From Larix kaempferi (lineage: Eukaryota > Streptophyta > Pinopsida > Pinales > Pinaceae), in the NCBI GenBank assembly GCA_027924585.1, contig BSBM01000779.1:17032001-17096000 (forward strand): DNA of 64,000 bases, read 5' to 3'. Below the pieces are notes generated by a model. The model was not told the origin of the DNA, did no database searches, and was given only the letters and a program-made list of their open reading frames with translations. This document shows, in pieces, positions 57,181 to 64,000 of the stretch (position 1 is its first letter; every line of letters starts with the position of its first letter). The translations under genes and the position numbers were made by a program.

Positions 57181-57190
57181 CTATTTATAA
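57181..57190 (-). promoter_or_regulatory. TATA-like box upstream of antisense gene, element 4
   Basis: TTATAAATAG on the minus strand, 132-141 bp upstream of the intron 1 donor, the spacing seen in element 1. It would put transcription start near 57155. Confidence 0.55.
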
Positions 57191-57199
57191 ATAAAATAG

Positions 57200-59095
57200 A
57201 ATATTCCCTTTTCAAATATTTTGATGCTTTAAGGTCATTTTCCATAGTTTCAACCATTTTTTATCATATTTGGGATATCGTCGGACTATTTGACCTAGTT
57301 TCCGAGTATGCAGGAGTTGTAAGTGGTCTTTTGTGCCGTTTCTCGTGTCACAACGGTCATTTCAGGTGTGAACACTCCTTTGAATGTTTTGTCATTATTT
57401 GTTGCAACGGTTGGATTGTAGTTGTTGCGTGACGATGAGCTTACTCTTCGTTTGTTCTCGTGCTCTTGAAACTATGAGAATAAGTACCGAGTTGCGATTT
57501 ATCACTTTTTCGGATTCGTTAAACTCCCACAAAAAAGGACACCCCCTGAAGTCTAATGTTAAGCTCTTTTCAAGCTCTTGAAAAATGAAAAGATTGCCAA
57601 GCGAACTTGTCACGTTCACGCTTGTTAAAGTATTTGAATGGTCGTCTCCCTGGTGATAGTTTACCCCTTTTTCAGACCAGGAGGCACTAATTACGAAAAA
57701 TGTATACTCCAGCCAATCATGACTGGAAGAGTCCTCTCCTGCGTTGTTTTACCTTTTTTCAGGCGATGAGGCTAACTTTACGAAAAAGGACTGTTGGAGT
57801 CTTCTTTAGTTCTTTTCAGACTCTCTAAACATGAAATGACGACCGAGTTTACCTTCTATGGACTCGTTAAATTTCCACATTGAAGGGCCCGTCATGGGAT
57901 GAAACCCTCCTATCCCAGCTTCGAAAACTATTTGGGATTGGACTCATCTATGAGATGAGCTGTACCAAGCATCTGGTTACCCTCATCAAGCTTGTAAAAA
58001 ACACACGAGGCACTCATCATTCATGATGGAGAAAAAGGAAAGCTTTTGTGTTACACACCTTGTTAGTGGCAGTACATAGTCGTTCTTGAACATGGTACTC
58101 ATTTGCATTTGCATACAGCACTTGGATCATCTGTTTGTCCTCGATTCCCGCTTACATTCTAAGTCTTGTTACTCCTTTGAGTCATTCAAAGAAAGCTTCC
58201 ATCATCAGTTGCATTAGGAGTTAGTGTTGTACTCGTTATGTCAATACTGTCAAGTCATGCCATGCCCATGTTCAAGAACATCTTCACTTTTTGCAGTCAG
58301 TACACCTTCAATCATGTCGATCCACTCTAAGTCAGTCTCACATGTTACTATACTATCTGATCCATTCTCCATAACTTTTGTCGTGTTTCATGTCGATGAT
58401 GGGGGATTCATCATGGCCCTCCTTCGACCGATTCATCTTTGTCGACTTCAACATATCATCCAAAGATTGAATCTAGAAACCAACCAAGTACCTTGGCCCT
58501 GCATGCCTCAATGGCAGGTTACCTCGCTTTGAACATGAGTTTACATCATTGACTCTTGATTGAAAGATTTCATCTTGCGTTCGACTTCAACTCATTTATT
58601 CATGCTTGATGATATGTACTGTGATACCTTGGGAATCATTGACATTAATGGTGATCTCCCTCGCGCTTGTTAACGGTTTACATCAATGATCGATAATCAA
58701 GTGGTTTCTACCATGTTCGACGTCAAGACATTTGTAATCACATGGATAGATTCGTATCATTACGGGTTCATCTTGAAGACCCTGGGGAGTCATGTTTTAC
58801 CCAGGTTGCAATGGAGTTTGTATTGAGTCATATTACAAGGATCCACATTTATATTAGTCATGGCTGTGTTATCATCTCATCATGGATCTACGCTTGTGTC
58901 TAGTAGCCATGATTGTGTTCAGTCGGTCATTACTACCATGGATCTGCATTGTATTGGTCGGCAGCCATGTTGTACATCATATGAGATTGCTAGTTCAGAG
59001 TCAGTTGTACTGCAGCAATGTCCTTCATTCGACAAGTCCATTGCCATTCCTTTTGTCAAAGCATTTCACCTGTCCAATCTTTCAACAACTTCATG
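57200..59095. other. 3' non-coding region of element 4
   Basis: Contains the upstream sequence of the antisense gene and the repeats shared with elements 1 and 2. These are TTTTCAGACTCTCTAAACATGAAA units (57500-57850), a ~120-bp unit with ACCTTGG (58490-58760), and CATGGATCTACGCTTGTGTC...GCCATG units (58860-58980). Small plus frames here have no domain. Confidence 0.6.
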
Positions 59096-59096
59096 C

Positions 59097-59110
59097 TTTG
59101 GGGGGCATTA
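59097..59110 (+). other. Polypurine tract of element 4
   Basis: TTTGGGGGGCATTA directly before the 3' LTR. Confidence 0.85.
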
Positions 59111-60010
59111 TGTTACACCTAAAATCTTCCCATCATGAGATTCAGTGTATACACCCCTGGAGTAACCCTGACTGAGTGGTTAACCTGGAAGGATTTGTAC
59201 CTAGTTGTACTAGGTTTTGAGAGGTCATCGCAGGTTGCTCTGCTGCAACATGCGACGTCGCACCTTGCTCCATTACAGGGTGCGACGAAGTCAGTTAGAA
59301 GGCAAAAATAGCTTCTTTGAGCTCCTTCTCGAAACTTATTGACTTGGATCCCTATCCCTGATCTGTTGAGGGAGCTGGCCTTCGGTTCCTAACCTATTGG
59401 GAGAATCCCCTATCTCTCTCCTACCATATCTCAACCTATCCTTTCCATACCCTATCCACTTAGTCCTAGTTAAGTGAAGCTCTACCTCTCTCCAAAGGGA
59501 GGAAGTCTATGGTGTCTACATGCTGGTGAAATAATTCTTGAGAGATATCTATTCATCCTTGAGAGACTCAAGCTTCCTTGGGAGGAAATGGAAAATGGCT
59601 TGGACGGAGAAGGGCTGCAACGTTAAGCCTTGGTTGTAGTTCTATGTCTCTACCATGTATTTCCCTATTTACAGTAATACAAATGCTTTCCACCAATATT
59701 GTTCATGTGTGTAATGATATTGAGTAGTTTACCTGCTTAACTGTTTACTTAGATCTCTTATTGTATAGATGCTCTTTACTCGTTTGTGTTTGTTCTTGTG
59801 TCTTGACAGGTCTTGCAGCTGAGATTTGACGACCGCGAGATGTGGAGCAGCATTCAGGAGAAAGGATTGTGAAGTAAAAGGTAAGACATCTAGCATTTGA
59901 TCCTTAAGCAGATCTAGGAAATCCATTTGTAGTCTGTTCTATTTGTTCTAGACTCGCATTGAGCTAGGAAGATCCGGCTTGCGTCCGCTCGAGTGGATTG
60001 TCCGATAACA
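59111..60010 (+). repeat. 3' LTR of element 4
   Basis: 900 bp, same length as 44656-45555, with about 29 substitutions and no length change. Confidence 0.95.
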
Positions 60011-60015
60011 CATGG
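60011..60015. repeat. Target site duplication of element 4, right copy
   Basis: CATGG, as at 44651-44655. Confidence 0.9.
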
Positions 60016-60059
60016 CTCCAGGAAAATACCTCATGGGAATTAAATGTTTCCTATTGGTG

Positions 60060-60665
60060 AAAAAATACTTGCTCCTCACCAATGGATCCCACCCCTTTGG
60101 GCAAATTTATTTGATATATATAATTTTTTTTCCTTTTTTCTTCTTCTTTTGTGTATAATAACTTATGTGGGTTCAAAGTAAGACTTTATGCTTGATGTGT
60201 TGATTGTGTGAACAAAGAGTCTTTCAATTGATAGGCGTTGTTTCCAAGATCATAAACTATGGTAAAAGGTCCAAGCTATGCTCTATGCAATTTTATTGTG
60301 TTTTTCCAATGTCTTTGTGTGCAAAATCCCATAAGAGGACTTATTTCTTGACATAAAAGGGATTGTGTTTCAACTTTTTTATCAAAATACATCTTGACAA
60401 AATTATGTATTTTTTTTCAATTTTTTGCAAAAAATAGTTTATCTATTCATTTAAGGCAAGCCAAACATCAAATCTTTGTCTTGTATGATCAACATTTGAC
60501 TCTTCTATTTGGAAAGCAAATGTAAAGGAGCAATCACTAATTAAACATGAATTGTGGCTTTCCCATGCATAAAATAATCGAAAAGGAGTTTTGCATGTAC
60601 TAGTTTTTGTAGTGGTTTCGTCAACCCATAAAGCAAAAATCAATTGAATATGCCATTAGTAAGGA
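60060..60665 (-). pseudogene. Gypsy integrase relic, C-terminal part (left of TRIM)
   Basis: MIFALWVDETTTKTSTCKT and PFRLFYAWESH (60560-60643) match the integrase end (ALWA.RT..KT..G.TPFQLVYG). Then VLLWDFAHKDIGK (about 60270-60320) fits the GDLVL.WD of the C-terminal module. It continues at 61964-62633; the TRIM split it. Confidence 0.7.
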
Positions 60666-60670
60666 TTTTC
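60666..60670. repeat. Target site duplication of TRIM, left copy
   Basis: TTTTC, identical to 61959-61963. Confidence 0.85.
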
Positions 60671-60862
60671 ATTTAGATATCGAGAGACAAGCCATTGCAC
60701 AGGATTAACTCACACAAACATAGATTGTATTATTGAACAGAGATACACGGGTATATATAGTTGGAGATGATCCAACTAATTACAGTTTGTGGAGATAACC
60801 GTCTCCTATAAAATCTAAACTAATCTAAACCGATTCCACATTATTCGGCATTATCTCTAACA
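60671..60862 (-). repeat. 3' LTR of TRIM
   Basis: 192 bp, followed on the plus strand by CCCCCTGTTA (the polypurine tract on the minus strand). Confidence 0.9.
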
Positions 60863-61766
60863 CCCCCTGTTAATGCCTACATTACATAACAAAAGGTTCA
60901 ATACAAATTTTGTCATGTCTGTCTCACTGGTCCTCATACGTAGTTACACCCATCTCTGAACTTCATAGACACGCTCTTTCTCTCCCATCATCTTCGAGCT
61001 ACCACTTCATACAACACAAATACAACCGCTTCCGACCATCTTTGAAGTATCTATAGGATCGACGATTCTAAACTACCCTGAAGAATAGTCTCGATACTGA
61101 AACATTTAGTAATCGATCTTACAAAATGACCTTTACACACTCACCAACACAATGATAACCCGTAACTGATTATCTTGGAGCACCAAAGTAAAACAAGAAC
61201 TTCTAGTATTTAACATACTTGTTGACATACTCAAACTAGTAATGCATTCTTATAGTACCGAAGCACATCAAGAACTACAAGCTTGAATTAGGTCACTCTG
61301 TTCTACAATTGGTTCTTCATAATATAATTTTACAAACACTCAAACTCCTCACAACAACATAATTCCACACTCAAATCTACAAATATATTCAACAGCAACA
61401 CAACAGTGAAATAGATCTTGTGCAGACCTTCAACGGTAATCCAGATGATTCACAAAATGCTGAGAATAAAAAATGGAACATTGTCCTGTGACAACAACAA
61501 CTTTGATTCCTCCATTTGAATATAAATCCTCCCAGTGCGAAACACCTTCCGATATGATCTTTTGCAGCGACCCAAATAAAAAAATGCATTGACATGTTTC
61601 AATCTCCACATAAAATACACAGGAAACGTACACCAGAAAAAGAACACACAGAAAACAAGAAATTCAACACACTCTCCTACGTTAATACTATGGATCAATT
61701 CTCAAAGATTTCTCATATTCCAGCCCCTCTCGTGAGAAAGTCAAGGTTGTCCTTGCTCTGATACCA

Positions 61767-61958
61767 ATTTAGATATCGAGAGAGAAGCCATTGCACAGGA
61801 TTAACTCACACAAACATAGATTGTATTATTGAACAGAGATACACGGGTATATATAGTTGGAGATGATCCAACTGATTACAGTTTGTGGAGATAACCGTCT
61901 CCTATAAAATCTAAACTAATCTAAACCGATTCCACATTATTCGGCATTATCTCTAACA
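61767..61958 (-). repeat. 5' LTR of TRIM
   Basis: 192 bp, adjacent to the primer site at 61755-61766. Confidence 0.9.
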
Positions 61959-61963
61959 TTTTC
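61959..61963. repeat. Target site duplication of TRIM, right copy
   Basis: TTTTC. Confidence 0.85.
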
Positions 61964-62633
61964 AACAATAAGTTTCTTAATAATTTTGAGAAGATTTTTA
62001 TTTGTAGATTCAATGTGACCATTACTTTTGAGCATAATTTGAAGATGAAGTAGAGGATTTAATTTTATATTTCTTACATAAGGTCAAAATTATTTTAGAA
62101 ATAAAAGGTAGAGGAACGATCCATTGCAATTTATACCGATAAGCCGAATATGGAAAATATATTATTTTATAAAAAAGCCATGATCTACTTTGTTGTTTAC
62201 TTCTTAAGTGTGATAACTTATGTTACTTAGTAATATGATTTGTTGTAGTTAAAATGAAGAAATGACTTGCAAATGATGGGGGATTAATGGGTTTGATACA
62301 ATTTAACTCCCATTTCATGAAAGGATTGGGCAATACAACAAGATTCAATGACAAAAATAATTTTTTCTTTCTTCCACATGAGTGCTAGCATTCATTGCAA
62401 GCTTTATTAACTTGGTAAGAATATCTAAAAAGTGTAGGCCAGTAATACCTAGTATCTAAGATCTTATGGTTGGTGCCTTTGGTGGAAAAATGCCCACCTA
62501 CCACAATATAAACTCTTTCAAGTACCAAACTGAATGGCTTTGAGAATTTGTTTAGAACCTCTTGACTAATACAACGCAAAAATATGCCATTGAAAGTTTT
62601 TCTAAAATTTATATTATTCATGACATATTTCAA
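61964..62633 (-). pseudogene. Gypsy integrase relic, zinc and core part (right of TRIM)
   Basis: VGGHFSTKGTNHKILDTRYYWPTLF and ACNEC (62385-62520) form the H2C2 zinc part. NPFMKWELNCIKPINPPS, readable across frames near 62270-62335, matches the core (EPF..WGLD.IGPINPPS) with the catalytic Asp changed. Many stops. Confidence 0.75.
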
Positions 62634-62889
62634 AACTTCTACCGAAGACTCTCTTTTTCATTTTTGAAAAAATAGACAATATATGTATATACCAAATACT
62701 ATTAGCAACATCTTGCTTAATTTCTTAATTTATGACAAACAAAATATCTAAAGAAGTATCATCATAAAAATTAGAACCTACATTCTAAGGGAAGGGAAGA
62801 CCAAATCTTTATCTTTTAAAATTTTAACGATGCAATCAAGACTACATCATGGAATTTTGATCTAACTTATCAAAAATATAAGTTTAAGA
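62634..62889. other. Unassigned A/T-rich sequence
   Basis: Nothing recognised. Confidence 0.5.
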
Positions 62890-63056
62890 TAATAATTGCG
62901 CTGAGAGGCGCTCTACAACCTAGTATGAGGGAGATCTTGTAACGTTTATGGAGTAACATTTGTCGTTATTGTCGGCTAAAAAGTAAAAAGTAATACTATG
63001 AGGGAGATCTTGTAACGTTACATGTAACGTTTGTCGATATTATTGTCGGCAATTAA
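62890..63056 (+). repeat. Conserved element end plus local duplication
   Basis: GCTCTACAACC(T/C)AGTATG and TTGT(A/C)ACGTT match 42788-42825. TATGAGGGAGATCTTGTAACG occurs at 62920 and again at 62997, each followed by TTGTCG..ATTGTCGGC, a ~75-bp duplication. Confidence 0.6.
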
Positions 63057-63300
63057 TAAAATGTAAAAAAAGTAAAATGTGATAAATATTTTGCAGTGTA
63101 TTTTCGATTGAAAAACACGTATGAAATCAATGGCTATATAATACACCAAAGGTAATACAAAAAAAAGCAACATAACAAAATTATAAAACAGGAATCTGCG
63201 GCAAAGAGAAGGGAAATCTGATCAGCCAACAGGTAATCTAATTTAAATTTTTAATTTTATTTCAACCTTTTATCAACGATTAGCAAAGTAGAAATTCACA
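63057..63300. other. Unassigned A/T-rich sequence
   Basis: No gene seen. Confidence 0.5.
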
Positions 63301-63354
63301 AATGCAGCCTGCAGCTCCCTGTATCCACCCTGAGCCTTCCAACTACTCTCCCGC

Positions 63355-63845
63355 GACCTCCTTGCATCCCCTGCTCATCCGCAACCCTCCCCTCCTCCTC
63401 CGCAGACCTCCTCCCGTCCTTCACAAACCTCCCCACCCCTCCTTCGCGTCCTCCTCACCTCCCCTCCTCCGCCGCAAAACTCCCCTCCTCCGCCGCAGCC
63501 GTCCTCGCCTCCTCTCTCCTACGAACTCCTCCCCTCCCATCGCCTGCACCATTCGCCACTACAGCGTACACCATTAGCGGCCTGCCCCATCCCCCCGCCG
63601 TCCTCCTCCCCTCCTCCTGCCATCCTCCCGCTGTCCTCCTCCCCTCCCGCCGCCATCCTCCTCCCCTCCCGCTGCCATCCTCCCGCCATCCTCCTCCCCT
63701 CTCGCCGCCCGCCGCTTGCCCCATACTCCCGCCGTCCTCCTCCCGCCATCCTCCTCCGGCCATCCTCCTCCCCTCTCGCCGCCATTGTCCTCCCCTCTCG
63801 CCGCCGCCTACACCATTCGCCTGCACCATCCTCACGCCGCCTGCA
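63355..63845. repeat. CT-rich minisatellite
   Basis: Imperfect units of CCTCCTCCCCTCCCGCCGCCAT type, about 490 bp. The minus strand is G-rich, which explains the long low-complexity frames there. Confidence 0.85.
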
Positions 63846-63884
63846 CCAATTTTAAATAATGTTAAATTTATATTAAATTAAAAA

Positions 63885-64000
63885 TTGGAATATATTAATT
63901 TAGATTTATATATTAAATTAGATTTAGATTTATATATTAAATTAGATTTAGATTTATATATTAATCTAGATTTAGATTTAAATTTATATATTAATCTAGA
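63885..64000. repeat. 24-bp AT-rich tandem repeat
   Basis: Units of TTAGATTTAGATTTATATATTAAA, about four copies, running off the window end. Confidence 0.8.

Larger units (their letters stand above)
44656..60010 (+). mobile_element. Element 4: structurally complete Tat-type Ty3/gypsy retrotransposon
   Basis: 15,355 bp between exact CATGG duplications, with two 900-bp LTRs that differ at about 29 sites by eye (97 percent identity). Order: LTR, primer site, 2.1-kb leader, gag, protease, RT, RNase H, integrase, archaeal-type RNase H, antisense spliced gene, repeats, polypurine tract, LTR. Pol carries a small number of stops, mostly explained by C-to-T (or G-to-A) changes of CAG, CAA, CGA or TGG. 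This is the youngest and most readable full-size copy here. Confidence 0.96.
60671..61958 (-). mobile_element. TRIM-like small LTR element
   Basis: 1,288 bp with two 192-bp LTRs (60671-60862 and 61767-61958) that differ at two sites. On the minus strand the LTR reads TGTTAGAGATAAT...ATATCTAAAT. The primer site TGGTATCAGAGC (61755-61766, initiator tRNA-Met) abuts the LTR, and AACAGGGGG lies before the 3' LTR. The 904-bp inside has no gag or pol; the 60-82-codon frames there show nothing. The copia-type primer site suggests mobilisation by copia proteins. Two differences in 384 compared bases make it the youngest insertion here. Confidence 0.9.

Noticed and set aside
57384-57619. Paired small frames upstream of the antisense gene as extra exons
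   Set aside because: They lie in degenerate repeats upstream of the TATA-like box and are not conserved as protein.
63455-63835. 126-codon minus-strand Gly/Glu/Arg-rich frame
   Set aside because: Simple-sequence CT-rich DNA, not a protein gene.

Overview
This is plant nuclear DNA made almost entirely of nested retrotransposons. I see no ordinary host gene, no functional tRNA or rRNA gene and no bacterial feature. The long decayed Ty3/gypsy elements, many carrying nonsense changes of the C-to-T type, point to a large, slowly purged genome. A gymnosperm such as a conifer is my best guess, but that is inference from element type only.

Layout. (1) 1-15043: a ~15.9 kb plus-strand Ty3/gypsy element of the Tat type (element 1); its 5' LTR is cut by the window edge and its 3' LTR is 14025-15043. 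(2) 15044-21320: an older minus-strand relative (element 3) that lies beside element 1. (3) 21534-30676: a complete minus-strand LTR element (element 2, TSD TAAGC) that has zinc knuckles and a protease but no capsid, reverse transcriptase or integrase; it splits an older plus-strand protease relic. (4) 30677-44650: old relics, namely a minus-strand gag/protease piece, a 50-bp tandem array, a tRNA-iMet-derived sequence, the 5' part of an L1-type LINE, a plus-strand integrase relic, and unrecognised decayed coding sequence. (5) 44656-60010: a structurally complete 15,355-bp plus-strand Tat element (element 4, 900-bp LTRs, TSD CATGG). (6) 60016-64000: a minus-strand integrase relic split by a 1,288-bp TRIM-like element (TSD TTTTC), then simple-sequence DNA.

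The most interesting finding concerns elements 1, 3 and 4, which share an unusual plan. Pol runs RT-RNase H-integrase, and a second, archaeal-type RNase H follows integrase as a separate reading frame. Its ATG comes directly after an AG splice acceptor, with a GTATAT donor about 100 bp upstream. Beyond it lies a gene on the opposite strand. All three copies show a second-exon start reading M(V/I)..EW, and a phase-1 intron at the same place. Elements 1 and 4 also share an upstream intron and a TATA-like box about 140 bp before its donor. The antisense protein (about 389 codons in element 4) resembles plant mobile domain proteins. It looks like a self-contained, spliced cargo gene convergent with pol.

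The three intact or nearly intact elements also share PPT sequence (GGGGGCAT) and related 3' non-coding repeats. Elements 1 and 2 use a tRNA-Arg-type primer site and element 4 a diverged version. They therefore form one extended family: element 2 is a non-autonomous member, and element 4 is the best-preserved autonomous one.
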